Assembly (NCBI RefSeq): GCF_950100655.1
Contig: NZ_CATNLY010000001.1
Span: 186,001 to 250,000 of the forward strand
Length of the DNA stretch: 64,000 nt
Reading direction: 5' to 3'
From: Pleomorphomonas sp. T1.2MG-36
GTDB lineage: Bacteria; Pseudomonadota; Alphaproteobacteria; Rhizobiales; Pleomorphomonadaceae
Shown here: positions 1-8,051 of the stretch, in pieces
How positions within the stretch are numbered: the first letter of the stretch is position 1
Layout of the letters: every line of letters begins with the position of its first letter
Translations under genes and position numbers: made by a program
The notes under the pieces: generated by a model
Seen by the model: only the letters and a program-made list of their open reading frames with translations
What the model was told of the DNA's origin: nothing
Databases searched by the model: none

Positions 1-162
1 GCGAACAGGTTGAATCGACGGCGACGGTCGGCGCCGTCGCGCGGGAGTTAAGTCCGACAAACCGGATGGCGCAAGGGAGAAATTCCCGCCTGGTCGGGGC
101 GGTGGTGCAGAACCGACGCGCGGCCGATCCGCAAACCGCATGCCGGTTCGATTGTCGGCGTT

Positions 163-1728
163 CTAACTGACGGCGGTGTTGTCTTCGGGGCGCGTGGGCC
201 ATGTCATCTGGAGCATGGCGGACGCCTGCTCTGCCGGCACGGCACGGCTGAAGAGGAACCCCTGTCCCTGATGGCAGCCCAGAAGTTGAAGCGTCTCGGC
301 TTGGGACGTCTCCTCGATCCCTTCAGCAATGGTCTTCATGCCCAGCCCGCGCCCGAGGCCGATCATTGCCCGAATGATCATGGCCTGTCGCGCGTCGTCC
401 AGGAAGGAGGACACGAAGCTGCGATCGATCTTGAGTTTGTCGAATCTCAGGCGCGACAGTTGCGACAGGCTGGAATAGCCGGTGCCGAAATCGTCGATGG
501 CAACGTGAACGCCGGCCCCGCGAAGCTCCTCGAGCATGGCGGATACCAGTTGGACGTCCTTCACGAACATCGATTCGGTCAGTTCGACCTCGAGCTGCTG
601 CGGCGAAAGTCCTGTCTCTGCCAGCGTTTCCAGCATTTTCCGCCCGAAGCTGCGATTGCTGAACTGGGCCGGCGAAACGTTGAAGGACAACCGGATCGTA
701 CGCGGCCACTTGGCCGCATCCAAACAGGCCTGGCGGAACAGGACGTCCGACAGCTCGCCGATCATGCCGGTTTCTTCGGCCAGCGTTATGAACTCGGACG
801 GCGGAACGAAGGTGCCGTCCGGCCGGCGCCAACGTGCGAGAGCTTCGAAGCCGACAATGCGGCCGGACGTCAGGTCGATCATGGGCTGATAGTAGGGCCT
901 CACGTCGCCCGCCTTCAGCGCCGCTCGCAACTGTTTGTCGAGCTCCGCATATTTCGCCGTCGCCTCGTCGATGGCCGGATCGAACCATTTCGGCTCGCTG
1001 GAATGCTCGCGCTTTGCCGAGGAGACCGCAGAAAGCGCGCATCGCAGAAGGTATTTGATATTCGCGGCGTCATCCGGATACCGCGCCATTCCGATATAGG
1101 CCGACACCTCGTAATGGCGTTCGTTGACCAGAATGGGAACGGAGATCTGCTTGATGGCCCTCCGGGCCAATTTCTCCCAATCCTTGGTCTGGGAGCCTTC
1201 CTGCGCCGCGTAGAACTGGTCGCCTCCAAGCCTGAACAGGAAGCACCCGACAAAGACCTCGCGCAGCCGGTCCGCGATGTTCACCAGAATTTCGTCGCTC
1301 GTCTCGTTGCCGTAGATGTCGTTGATGTAGCGAAACCCCTGGACGTCGATCACCATGGCCATATGCGGCAGTTTGGCCTTGTCGCTCCCCCTCAGGCGCT
1401 CGATTTCCTGTTTGAGGCCGACGCGATTGGGCAGGCGGGTGAGCGGGTCATGTGCCGCGATCCAGGACACATCGCGCTCGGCCCGGCTGCGATGGGCCAC
1501 CTCATCCTGCAGGTCGCGCAGTCGGCGATAGCCGAAGATGAATCCCAATAGCCCTAGGGTCAGAATCGCCGTGAGCAGTTCATCAAGTTGAATGAACTCG
1601 TGCTCTCTCAGGAAGGCGCCAAACGTCTCGTAAAAATTAAACCACTCGAAAGTAGCGAAAAGCACGATGCCGACGACAACGAGGGCTGCTGCATCTCGGG
1701 CCGCTCGTCCCGCCCTCATGAGTCGCAT
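163..1728 (-). CDS. Membrane GGDEF/EAL cyclic-di-GMP signalling protein (degenerate GGDEF)
   Basis: Likely a c-di-GMP phosphodiesterase in the inner membrane. Two membrane segments (about residues 14-32 and 48-66) are followed by a GGDEF domain and a C-terminal EAL domain. The GGDEF signature reads GGDQF, so cyclase activity is doubtful. The EAL domain keeps FEALARW, FNVSPAQF, ELTES, IDDFGTGYSSL, KIDRSF and AEGIE, all expected of an active phosphodiesterase. The frame is open further upstream, but the ATG at 1728 has an AGAGGTGAG ribosome site and starts just before the first membrane helix, so I use it. The gene is transcribed away from the neighbouring chemoreceptor gene; a degenerate GGDEF could serve as a GTP sensor. 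Confidence 0.88.
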   Translation of the reverse strand: MRLMRAGRAARDAAALVVVGIVLFATFEWFNFYETFGAFLREHEFIQLDELLTAILTLGLLGFIFGYRRLRDLQDEVAHRSRAERDVSWIAAHDPLTRLPNRVGLKQEIERLRGSDKAKLPHMAMVIDVQGFRYINDIYGNETSDEILVNIADRLREVFVGCFLFRLGGDQFYAAQEGSQTKDWEKLARRAIKQISVPILVNERHYEVSAYIGMARYPDDAANIKYLLRCALSAVSSAKREHSSEPKWFDPAIDEATAKYAELDKQLRAALKAGDVRPYYQPMIDLTSGRIVGFEALARWRRPDGTFVPPSEFITLAEETGMIGELSDVLFRQACLDAAKWPRTIRLSFNVSPAQFSNRSFGRKMLETLAETGLSPQQLEVELTESMFVKDVQLVSAMLEELRGAGVHVAIDDFGTGYSSLSQLSRLRFDKLKIDRSFVSSFLDDARQAMIIRAMIGLGRGLGMKTIAEGIEETSQAETLQLLGCHQGQGFLFSRAVPAEQASAMLQMTWPTRPEDNTAVS

Positions 1729-2242
1729 TTGCTCACCTCTTGCTACGCTTCGCGAACTGCAATGCGCCGCTTTTCGATCGATGAATACAAGAAACTGCAA
1801 CCCCAACAAGCATACTTTGTACTCAGATGCATGTTTAATTAATATTTTCCAATCCGGTTCAGTGAATTTCGCAAGGGGCAACGCCGCTAGAGTTCGTCGA
1901 GTACCACGTGGAATGAGAGCCCTTGTTATCACGACCTCTGGAACAGGGAGAGGAAGAAAAACAAGACGATCGCAAGCGCTTGATGTTCAATTTCGGAGTA
2001 AAATGATGGGGCTCTCCAGTTAGTTGGATATAGTAATTTACTACATGATATATGTAAAAATTATCAGTGATATAAATATTTATAAGTAACGATCTGCAGT
2101 TCTCTACCTATAAACGTGCGATTAACAACTTCATGCAATTAAGTATTGCGAGCGCACAGTTCGGGCAAGCAGATCGAAGATGATTTGCGGCATTTCCGAG
2201 CGACTGTGGCTTTCAATCTCCCTGCGATGAAAAGGCCATAGG
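1729..2242. other. AT-rich divergent intergenic region
   Basis: About 510 bases between the minus-strand GGDEF/EAL gene and the plus-strand chemoreceptor gene. The stretch from about 1980 to 2140 is markedly AT-rich compared with its surroundings and must hold the promoters of both genes. I see no convincing coding frame, tRNA or strong palindrome. Confidence 0.5.
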
Positions 2243-4297
2243 ATGCAAATCCGCTGGAAGCTCTATTTGACGTTTGCCGCGATGGCTGCTTTCCTGGCCA
2301 TTGAGGTAAAGGAAACGCTTGTTGCCGCCCTTGAGGCGAAGTCAAGCGCAAATGCCATCCTTCAATCGCAGTTGGTGCAAGACCAAGCGCTTGCGATCAC
2401 GACGACATTTGCACTCGACCGAGGGCAGACGAGCGGTGTTGCCAGCGGAAAGCAGCTCTCGCCGGAGGTTGCTGACAAGCTGGAAAAGTCCCGTCTTGAG
2501 GCTCGGGGGGCTCTCGACAAGCTTCTTGGCAAGGCGAGCGGAGATCAAGCCGATGGCCTGAACGCCCTCGTTTCGGCGGCGGAGGATTTGCGCCGTCAGG
2601 TTTACGCTGCGGCTTCCTCCGGTGCGAAGGCGCCTGGCGATCTCGGTGCGCGCTGGTTTTCCGCTCAATCCCGCGCCATCGAGGCGGTCGACGATCTTGC
2701 CATGCGCGTGGCGGCCGATGGAGACGGAACGACAAGCCTGGCCCTTGCCCGCGCCACGGAGGCGCGCCGCCAGATATGGGAAGCCAGCGAGTACGTTGCC
2801 CGGGAACGCGGCAAGCTCAACGGCATACTCTCGGCCGGCCGCGCAGCCAGCCCTGCGGAGTTGGCCGAGCTGGCCGAATACCGCGGTCACGTGATGTCGG
2901 CCTGGAATGCGGCCTTCTCCCGTCTCGAGATGATCGGCGGGCCTGTTCGGACTCGCGCGGAAGACGCCAACGGGGTTGTCTTCGGCCGGTTCGAGGCGAC
3001 GCGCCAGACGGTTTATTCCGCATTGACGAGCGGCGCCCCCGCCCCCCTGCCCGCGTCGGATTGGTTCTCGCAAGCGACCGAGGCGGTCAACGCGCTGGCC
3101 GGCGTGCAGTCCGCATTGGGTGAACACATCTCCTCGCAGACGGCGGAGCGACTGGCAGAAGCAGACTGGTCGCTGGCCTTGGCACTGACGGCCCTGTTCG
3201 CCACCCTCGCCGTTGTAGGCGTCACGGCTGCGGTGATCCATTTCGGCTTGGCAAAACCAATGGCCAGATTGACCGCCATCACGCGGTCGCTGGCGGGCGG
3301 CCATCTCGAAAATGAAATTGTCGTTCCGAAACGACACGATGAAATCGGCGAGCTGTTTCAGGCGACATCCGAGTTCCGGACAGCCCTTCTGGACGCCAGT
3401 CTGCTGCGCGCCGAACAGGAACAGACCAAGCGGCTGGTGGCGGAGAAGAAGACGCGCGACATGCTTCATCTGGCCGACAAGTTCGAAGCGACGATTGGCG
3501 TCGTCGTGGCGGCGCTCGGCACGGCGGGGCAGCAGTTGGAAGTGGCTGCCAACACGCTCGCGACCGGAGCGGAGGAAACGTCCAGTCAGTCGGCGGCCGT
3601 CGTTCGGGCCGCCGGATTCGCGGCTTCCGGCGTGCAATCGGCAGCTGGAGCCGCCGAAGAGCTCGCGGCCTCGGTTCGGGAGATCGGGCGACAGGTGGAA
3701 GTGTCGACGGACGCAGCGACCGCTGCGGTGGCCATGGCCGATACGACGGCAAAAGGGGTGCTTGGCCTTGCCGAATCCGCCGCCCAGATCGGAAACGTCG
3801 TCACTCTCATCAGCGATATCGCCGCCCGGACCAACTTGCTGGCTCTCAATGCGACGATCGAGGCAGCTCGGGCCGGCGAGGCCGGTCGAGGCTTCGCGGT
3901 CGTGGCGCAGGAAGTGAAGCAGCTTGCCGAGCAGACCGCCCGCGCCACATCGGAGATATCCTCTCAAGCGGCGACCATCCAGTCGGCGACCCGAACCTCT
4001 GCCGACGCAATCGGCACGATCGCCGCCCAGGTCCGCGACATCGGGCGCACCTCGACCGGCATCGCCGCCGCCGTGGCCGAGCAGGAAGCCGCTACGTCCG
4101 AGGTCGCGAGAGCTGTGGCCGTTGCCTTCCAGTCGACGCGAGAGGTCGACTCCAATATCGCCGGAGTGGCCTTGGCCGCACGGGAAACCTCGCAAGCCTC
4201 TACCGAGGTCAAGGGATCGGCGTCGAGCCTGAGCGAGCAGATCGACCAGTTGAAGATGGAAGTCTCGGAAGTTCTGGCGGGGCTGCGGGCGAGCTAG
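2243..4297 (+). CDS. Methyl-accepting chemotaxis protein
   Basis: Transmembrane chemoreceptor of 684 residues. A first membrane helix near residues 6-24 precedes a helical sensing region of about 280 residues, a second helix at about 308-332, a HAMP segment ending with [11 protein letters not shown], and the long cytoplasmic coiled coil. The signalling tip is clear: [20 protein letters not shown] followed by [20 protein letters not shown] near residues 523-560, where CheA and CheW bind. The ligand is unknown; the sensing region has no motif I can name. It is followed by a strong bidirectional terminator. No other chemotaxis genes lie nearby, but a FliN-like motor switch gene is found beyond the prophage island, which would have been only a few hundred bases away before integration. 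Confidence 0.93.
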   Translation: MQIRWKLYLTFAAMAAFLAIEVKETLVAALEAKSSANAILQSQLVQDQALAITTTFALDRGQTSGVASGKQLSPEVADKLEKSRLEARGALDKLLGKASGDQADGLNALVSAAEDLRRQVYAAASSGAKAPGDLGARWFSAQSRAIEAVDDLAMRVAADGDGTTSLALARATEARRQIWEASEYVARERGKLNGILSAGRAASPAELAELAEYRGHVMSAWNAAFSRLEMIGGPVRTRAEDANGVVFGRFEATRQTVYSALTSGAPAPLPASDWFSQATEAVNALAGVQSALGEHISSQTAERLAEADWSLALALTALFATLAVVGVTAAVIHFGLAKPMARLTAITRSLAGGHLENEIVVPKRHDEIGELFQATSEFRTALLDASLLRAEQEQTKRLVAEKKTRDMLHLADKFEATIGVVVAALGTAGQQLEVAANTLATGAEETSSQSAAVVRAAGFAASGVQSAAGAAEELAASVREIGRQVEVSTDAATAAVAMADTTAKGVLGLAESAAQIGNVVTLISDIAARTNLLALNATIEAARAGEAGRGFAVVAQEVKQLAEQTARATSEISSQAATIQSATRTSADAIGTIAAQVRDIGRTSTGIAAAVAEQEAATSEVARAVAVAFQSTREVDSNIAGVALAARETSQASTEVKGSASSLSEQIDQLKMEVSEVLAGLRAS

Positions 4298-4319
4298 CGT
4301 CTCCGCTTATCTTTGAATC

Positions 4320-4352
4320 AAAAAAGCCAGACACCGAGTGTCTGGCTTTTTT
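4320..4352. terminator. Bidirectional rho-independent terminator; probably the ancestral tRNA-Leu terminator
   Basis: A-run, then arms AGCCAGACA and TGTCTGGCT around a short loop, then a T-run, so it works on both strands. It ends the chemoreceptor gene on the plus strand. On the minus strand it lies four bases beyond the tRNA-Leu 3'-end repeat at 4356-4370, which is where the tRNA terminator would have been before the prophage integrated. Confidence 0.85.
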
Positions 4353-4355
4353 AGA

Positions 4356-4370
4356 TGGTGCGGTCGAGAA
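4356..4370. repeat. Left attachment-site repeat (tRNA-Leu 3' end copy)
   Basis: The 15 bases TGGTGCGGTCGAGAA are identical to 24461-24475, the 3' end of the intact tRNA-Leu gene including CCA on the opposite strand. There is no tRNA body here, only the 3' tip. This is the expected product of integration of a tyrosine-recombinase element into a tRNA 3' end. Confidence 0.8.
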
Positions 4371-4504
4371 TTGTGCCAAATGTATTACGGCATAAGGACT
4401 TATCTCAAAGTGCGGGGAAAAATCAGGCTTTGATTCATAAGGGAGAATTTAGACCTGCCCCTCCCCGCTTTTCCGAGTTTTTGCCATCAAAATGGACTCG
4501 CAAT

Positions 4505-4642
4505 TTAGCCGGTAATGATCAGCTGCTTTGCGTCCGTCTGCCCCTTGCTGCTCAATGAAAAGGGGAGTCCCACACGCTCCATCTCGAAGCCTGCGAACAC
4601 CTCCGGGCGGTCGTTGATGGAGAGGATAAAGTGCCTGCGAGT
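4505..4642 (-). pseudogene. Remnant of a DNA adenine methylase (C-terminal end only)
   Basis: On the minus strand an open stretch reads RHFILSINDRPEV, then FAGFEMERVGLPFS and KQLIITG before a stop at 4505-4507. The ISINDxPEVxxxFxGF pattern and the final K/R-E/Q-L-I-I-x-G tail resemble the C-terminus of D12-class N6-adenine methylases common in phages. Nothing upstream of about 4642 continues the family, so this looks like a decayed fragment. The match is by eye over about 45 residues and should be treated as tentative. Confidence 0.45.
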
Positions 4643-4704
4643 CATCTGCGGTTGGGCTGGGCAGGCCTCAGTGACAGAAGGGCCTGCGGCAGAGCGGAGT
4701 TGGC

Positions 4705-4887
4705 GTGTCCCGGTTGTTCGAGTTGCGGATGAATGTGCTCCACGTAGCCGCGGTGTCCGGGCATCACTCCAGGAACTCGCTCCGGCGCTACACGCACTTG
4801 CGCCAGCTCGGCGACCAGTGGGCGGGCTGGCAGTGGCTGGAAAGGATTGCGCCGGAGGCAGGGCAACAGGACGTTGCCACGCTGTAG
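4705..4887 (+). pseudogene. Remnant of a tyrosine recombinase (C-terminal end only)
   Basis: The open stretch contains LHVAAVSGHHSRNSLRRYTH, then LRQLGDQWAGWQWLERI, the layout of an integrase C-terminus: a GH motif, the Tyr nucleophile in LRRYTHL, and a short basic/aromatic tail. The R, K and HxxR boxes that should lie about 150 residues upstream are absent. It is therefore a second integrase relic at the left end, distinct from the larger relic near tRNA-Leu. Confidence 0.6.
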
Positions 4888-4926
4888 GTCAGATCTTGCA
4901 AGCGGCAGTTCGTTTCGCTACTTGTA

Positions 4927-4940
4927 ATAACAATCGTTAT
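4927..4940. promoter_or_regulatory. Candidate operator of the Doc toxin-antitoxin operon
   Basis: Inverted repeat ATAAC-AATC-GTTAT in an AT-rich patch 20 bases before the antitoxin start. AbrB-type antitoxins usually repress their own promoter, and this is the only palindrome here. Inference from position. Confidence 0.4.
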
Positions 4941-4959
4941 AACATGAGGCTCGAACTCT

Positions 4960-5187
4960 ATGGTTCTCGCTCTGAAGCTGACCAAGGTCGGCAACTCGGT
5001 CGGCAGCGTATTCCCCAAGGAGGTGATGACGCGGCTTCATGTCGAGCAGGGGGACACGCTCTACTTAACTGAAGCGCCAGGAGGCTTTCGGATCACGCCC
5101 TACGAGCCGGAGTTCGAGGAGCAGATGGAAGCGGCCCGGCGGGTGATGAAGAAGCGCCGCAACGTACTCCGCGAGTTGGCGAAGTGA
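4960..5187 (+). CDS. AbrB/MazE-type antitoxin
   Basis: A 75-residue protein with the N-terminal swapped-hairpin DNA-binding fold typical of AbrB/MazE antitoxins (LKLTKVGNSVGSVFPKEVM, then VEQGDTLYLTE). The charged, arginine- and lysine-rich tail (RRVMKKRRNVLRELAK) would bind the toxin. Its stop overlaps the toxin start (GTGA), a usual sign of translational coupling. It probably neutralises the Doc protein and represses the operon through the inverted repeat just upstream. The locus may stabilise the island. Confidence 0.82.
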   Translation: MVLALKLTKVGNSVGSVFPKEVMTRLHVEQGDTLYLTEAPGGFRITPYEPEFEEQMEAARRVMKKRRNVLRELAK

Positions 5188-5594
5188 CCGACGCAACCAA
5201 GTCGACAGTGATCTGGTTGAGCAAGGCCGTCGTGCTCGCGGCTCATGAAGAGCAGCTTTCCGAACATGGCGGCGCCGTGGGGCTTAGGGATGACGGGCTA
5301 CTGGAATCCGCTTTGGCGCGCCCGAAGCACCTCCTTGCCTACACAGAACCCGAGCCCGACATTCCGGCTCTAGCCGCTTCCTATGCCTTCGGCATCGCGC
5401 GAGATCATCCGTTCACCGATGGCAACAAGCGAACCTCGCTTGTCGTCGCAGAAACCTTCATGCTTCTCAACGGCATAGAGCTGGAGGTCGGCGACGCCGA
5501 GCTTCTGAGCACATGGCTGCAACTTGCCGCAGGAGAAATCAGCGAGAGCAATTTGGCAGCTTGGCTCAGGGAACGAAGCGTGTCTCTCGGCTGA
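5184..5594 (+). CDS. doc: Doc/Fic-family toxin (death-on-curing)
   Basis: A 136-residue protein with the Fic signature HPFTDGNKRT at residues 75-84, which in Doc toxins catalyses phosphorylation of elongation factor Tu, stopping translation. The preceding helix (IPALAASYAFGIAR) and N-terminal segment containing GLRDDGLLESALARP match the compact Doc type rather than long Fic AMPylators. The start is GTG at 5184, overlapping the antitoxin stop. The pair forms a two-gene plus-strand operon facing the minus-strand lysis genes. All signature residues are present. Confidence 0.88.
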   Translation: MTDATKSTVIWLSKAVVLAAHEEQLSEHGGAVGLRDDGLLESALARPKHLLAYTEPEPDIPALAASYAFGIARDHPFTDGNKRTSLVVAETFMLLNGIELEVGDAELLSTWLQLAAGEISESNLAAWLRERSVSLG

Positions 5595-5601
5595 CAGCGC
5601 C

Positions 5602-5817
5602 TCACTTGCTCGCCATCGCCCACTTGATCAGTGTTGGAGCGTAGGTCGAAACCGCTCCACCAATGAACAGCAGAAGGCCGAGCAGCAGCTTTGCCCCTTT
5701 CGCCTGATCGAGCAGGCTATTGAGGTGTTCGACTGCATCGGCGAGCCGCCGGATATCCTCCCCCATCTGTTCGACCTTCACTTCAAGCGCGATCACCTTG
5801 TCGCGGGTATCGTCCAC
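5602..5817 (-). CDS. Small coiled-coil membrane protein, holin-like
   Basis: A 71-residue protein: an N-terminal heptad-type helix (IALEVKVEQMGEDIRRLADA) and one C-terminal membrane helix (LLLGLLLFIGGAVSTYAPTL). This N-coil plus single-helix design is common among small phage proteins next to endolysins. It is the last gene of the minus-strand lysis module, after the spanin genes, so a holin or lysis-accessory role is likely but not shown by any specific motif. Confidence 0.6.
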   Translation of the reverse strand: MDDTRDKVIALEVKVEQMGEDIRRLADAVEHLNSLLDQAKGAKLLLGLLLFIGGAVSTYAPTLIKWAMASK

Positions 5818-5881
5818 GTCAGCCCCCTGCTTTGTGTGAGTGGACGGCAGGGCGCCCTGCCCCGCCGCCAGGATCGAGCGG

Positions 5882-6103
5882 TCACCGCGACCGCTTGATC
5901 ATCTCGTCATTGCCAAGGATTCGCCGTAGTGCGGCCGGGTCGGTCTCGGCGAGACAGACGGCCGCCGCCGGCTGAAGAGGCGTGACGAGCTTCAGCCCGT
6001 CACCGAGCCGGCTGGTTGCCGGATTGCAGGCTGAGACAGCCAGCGCCGCCGCCGGCACGGCGACACAGATCCTCAATCGTCGCCCGATCGAGCTTTTCAT
6101 CAA
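5882..6103 (-). CDS. Rz1-like outer-membrane spanin lipoprotein
   Basis: A 73-residue protein with a basic N-terminus, a hydrophobic stretch and the lipobox AVSAC, giving a predicted lipoprotein of about 50 residues. Its start lies inside the Rz-like gene in another reading frame, an overlap of about 100 bases typical of Rz/Rz1 pairs. It would be anchored in the outer membrane and pair with the inner-membrane spanin to fuse the membranes in the last step of lysis. Translation may start at the second Met (6100). The mature part is proline- and alanine-rich, as in other Rz1 proteins. Confidence 0.72.
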   Translation of the reverse strand: MMKSSIGRRLRICVAVPAAALAVSACNPATSRLGDGLKLVTPLQPAAAVCLAETDPAALRRILGNDEMIKRSR

Positions 6104-6284
6104 TCACCACCCTTTCCCGGTGAGCTTCGAGGGCGTTGGCATTCTGCCGGGCAACCTCGGACGCGGCGCCGGCCGCGTAGATGCGCCAAGCGGCCAAGCC
6201 GAGCCCGGCCGCCAGCGCGAGGAGGAGGAGAAGCCGCCAGTCGCTCTTGACGAAGGCGAAGGCGGCGCCGAGAAGGCCGGTCAC
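6000..6284 (-). CDS. Rz-like inner-membrane spanin
   Basis: A 94-residue protein with an N-terminal membrane anchor (WRLLLLLALAAGLGLAAWRI) followed by a helical, charged periplasmic segment (VARQNANALEAHRERVVIDE). This is the standard inner-membrane spanin plan. The start codon overlaps the endolysin stop (ATGA). Its 3' half contains the start of the Rz1-like gene in a different frame. Confidence 0.72.
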   Translation of the reverse strand: MTGLLGAAFAFVKSDWRLLLLLALAAGLGLAAWRIYAAGAASEVARQNANALEAHRERVVIDEKLDRATIEDLCRRAGGGAGCLSLQSGNQPAR

Positions 6285-7129
6285 GCCAGGGCCTCGGCGA
6301 GTTCAGCCCGGCGCCGACGCGCCCACCAGCCGTAGACGGCGCCGCCGATCGTCAGCACGGCCGAGACCACGACGATGCCGGCGACGATGTTGCCGATGGT
6401 CGCGCTGCCGGCGGCAAGCGGGGTGAGTTGCGTTTGCGCCGTCTGGAGTGCGCCGACGATGGCGCTGCCGCCGATCGCGCCGCCACCGGTCACCGCATCG
6501 GCAAGCGCCGCCGAGGGCGCCGCCTTGGCGTCGGAGGGAAGCGCCTTGGCAGCACCGGCCGCGTCATAGACAACTTCCGGACCGACCGAGCCGCGCGCCC
6601 AGGCCTGCCCCACGGCGAGCACCTGCCGGAGGCGGTTCGTCCAGCCCTTGCCGAAGGTCGACCACGTCTTGAGCGCCTTCAGGAAGGCGTCGCGAAGCTT
6701 GAGGATGCGATCGATCAGCGCGTCATGGTCATTGACGGCGGCGACTGCTTGCAGCGTCTGCGGCCCGATCAGGCCATCGACACGATCGAGGCCGAGCGCG
6801 CGCTGGAGCCACTTCACCGATTGCGCCGGGCCGGAGTTGACCGCGCCATCGAAGACGACGAAGCCGACGCCAGGCGGCAGGCTGTCGCCCTTGATGAGGT
6901 TCCAGTAGCGGCTTCGATAGATCGCCCTCACCTCGTCATCGGAGATGCAACGGACACTCTGCCGGGCGGCGCCGACCGATTTCCGATAGGTGTCATAGAC
7001 GGCTTGGGTAACGCCCTTCATGGTGGCGCGGCCGGGGTCTTTGGGGTGGTTTACGAAGCCGCCCTCAAGGATGAGTTCCTTGGCGAGTGCGCGGTCGAAT
7101 TCAGCAATAGTCACGGGCTGTCTCCTCAC
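6281..7129 (-). CDS. Phage endolysin, GH108 family, with C-terminal membrane helix
   Basis: A 282-residue peptidoglycan hydrolase. The N-terminal domain carries the GH108 (N-acetylmuramidase) pattern LEGGFVNHPKDPGRATMKGV at about residues 21-40, with the catalytic Glu in the EGG motif. A second, peptidoglycan-binding-like segment follows (VVFDGAVNSGPAQSVKWLQR, then GLIGPQTL). The C-terminus has a membrane helix near 245-268 and a basic tail (WWARRRRAEL), so the enzyme may be held in the inner membrane until lysis. It heads the lysis operon, overlapping the spanin gene. A terminator upstream isolates it from the tail genes. Confidence 0.86.
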   Translation of the reverse strand: MRRQPVTIAEFDRALAKELILEGGFVNHPKDPGRATMKGVTQAVYDTYRKSVGAARQSVRCISDDEVRAIYRSRYWNLIKGDSLPPGVGFVVFDGAVNSGPAQSVKWLQRALGLDRVDGLIGPQTLQAVAAVNDHDALIDRILKLRDAFLKALKTWSTFGKGWTNRLRQVLAVGQAWARGSVGPEVVYDAAGAAKALPSDAKAAPSAALADAVTGGGAIGGSAIVGALQTAQTQLTPLAAGSATIGNIVAGIVVVSAVLTIGGAVYGWWARRRRAELAEALA

Positions 7130-7155
7130 AAAAAAACCACCCCGAAGGGTGGTTG
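7129..7155 (-). terminator. Rho-independent terminator upstream of the lysis genes
   Basis: Read on the minus strand: ACCACCC, loop TTCG, GGGTGGT, then a run of T. It would stop transcripts coming from the tail-fibre genes just before the endolysin start, implying that the lysis operon has its own promoter or depends on antitermination. Confidence 0.75.
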
Positions 7156-7182
7156 ATGGCGAAATTCTCCCGTTAACGGGGC

Positions 7183-7422
7183 GTGTCAGAAACCTTGGTG
7201 TGGAATCATCGGCTCGTCCGCAGCTACACGGGCAGAAGGATGGTGTTTACGATGGTGATGATTGGCTACGGTCGCATTGTTCAAGGCCGCAGAACATACT
7301 TGGTCTCATTCACCGGGCAGAAGGTCGACAGCTTCAGCTCATATGGCGAAGCAGTAGAGTTCGCGGCGTCCCTATGTGACGGACTTGGCTACACGGGAAT
7401 GTATGTGGGCACGAGGAGCTGA
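7183..7422 (+). CDS. Possible small hypothetical protein in a 360-base gap
   Basis: The region 7156-7518 between the endolysin and tail-assembly genes has no clear minus-strand gene. On the plus strand a GTG-initiated frame of 79 residues contains LVWNHRLVRSYTGRR, then YGRIVQGRRTYLVSF and EAVEFAASLCDGLGYTGM. The composition is protein-like, but there is no recognisable domain, the strand is opposite to its neighbours and the ribosome site is weak. It may be a small cargo gene or chance. Confidence 0.25.
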   Translation: MSETLVWNHRLVRSYTGRRMVFTMVMIGYGRIVQGRRTYLVSFTGQKVDSFSSYGEAVEFAASLCDGLGYTGMYVGTRS

Positions 7423-7518
7423 GCCCTTTGCATCGAGCCGACGCGAGGGGGCGAACCCCATGCCCACAAAAACCACCTCAACCGGCGGGCATCGGTCATT
7501 CGGTGGTGTTGTGGCGGG

Positions 7519-8049
7519 CTATTCCGGCCAGACGATCACCGCTGCCGCGCTGATGGCTTCGGCGCTCTCCGCCGCGTCGATCGCCGCCTTGGCTTCGAGG
7601 CGAAGACGTTCGATCTCGGCACTCTTGATCTGCCAAGCCGCATGCATCTCGGTCACCACACGGGCGACGGCCTCGGCGGTCGCCCCGGTGATGCCGACCT
7701 CCGCGAAGATGTGCGGGCACTCGGCGGCCGTCAGGCTGGCGTCGGCGAGATAGGCTTTCGCCTCCGTGAGCTTCTGCTGGTAGGCCATGGCTTGCCCGGC
7801 ACCCGGCGTGATGTAGGTCAGGCGGTAAGCCTCGGCGGAGGCATCCACGGCGGCCTTCGCCGAACCGCGGAGATCTTCGAGCGGCACTGACGGACCGGCT
7901 TGCGGCGCCCAGCTCTCGCCATCGACCGTCCATCCGATGCCGACCCCTTCCGGACCGAGAACTGCTCCGAACTCGATCGGGTCGGCATCGTCATCCAGCA
8001 CGATGGCGTTGACCACCACGCCGGCCTCAATGATGTATCCGGTTTTCAT
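7519..8049 (-). CDS. Phage tail-fibre assembly / chaperone-like protein
   Basis: A 176-residue protein. The N-terminal part (GYIIEAGVVVNAIVLDDDAD) resembles the start of tail-fibre accessory proteins, and the C-terminal half is helical (AYRLTYITPGAGQAMAYQQK) with a long Ala/Glu coiled coil ending in VIVWPE. It directly follows the tail-fibre gene; the ATG at 8049 has a GGGAG ribosome site eight bases upstream and almost touches the fibre stop. I prefer it to an upstream start inside the fibre gene. Such proteins usually help fold or attach the fibre. With the fibre truncated it may no longer act. Confidence 0.6.
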   Translation of the reverse strand: MKTGYIIEAGVVVNAIVLDDDADPIEFGAVLGPEGVGIGWTVDGESWAPQAGPSVPLEDLRGSAKAAVDASAEAYRLTYITPGAGQAMAYQQKLTEAKAYLADASLTAAECPHIFAEVGITGATAEAVARVVTEMHAAWQIKSAEIERLRLEAKAAIDAAESAEAISAAAVIVWPE

Positions 8050-8051
8050 GA

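Noticed and set aside
3..170. Open plus-strand frame at the window start (contains VGAVARELSPTNRMAQ)
   Set aside because: No start in the window, an Arg-rich translation and no recognisable family; it overlaps the end of the GGDEF/EAL gene. It could be the tail of an upstream gene but cannot be supported.
2342..4195. Long minus-strand frame opposite the chemoreceptor
   Set aside because: Gly/Arg/Leu-rich translation without motifs, fully explained by the plus-strand gene.
7440..7515. Hairpin formed by CCACC and GGTGG near the end of the tail-assembly gene
   Set aside because: Five-base stem with a long loop; too weak to call a terminator.
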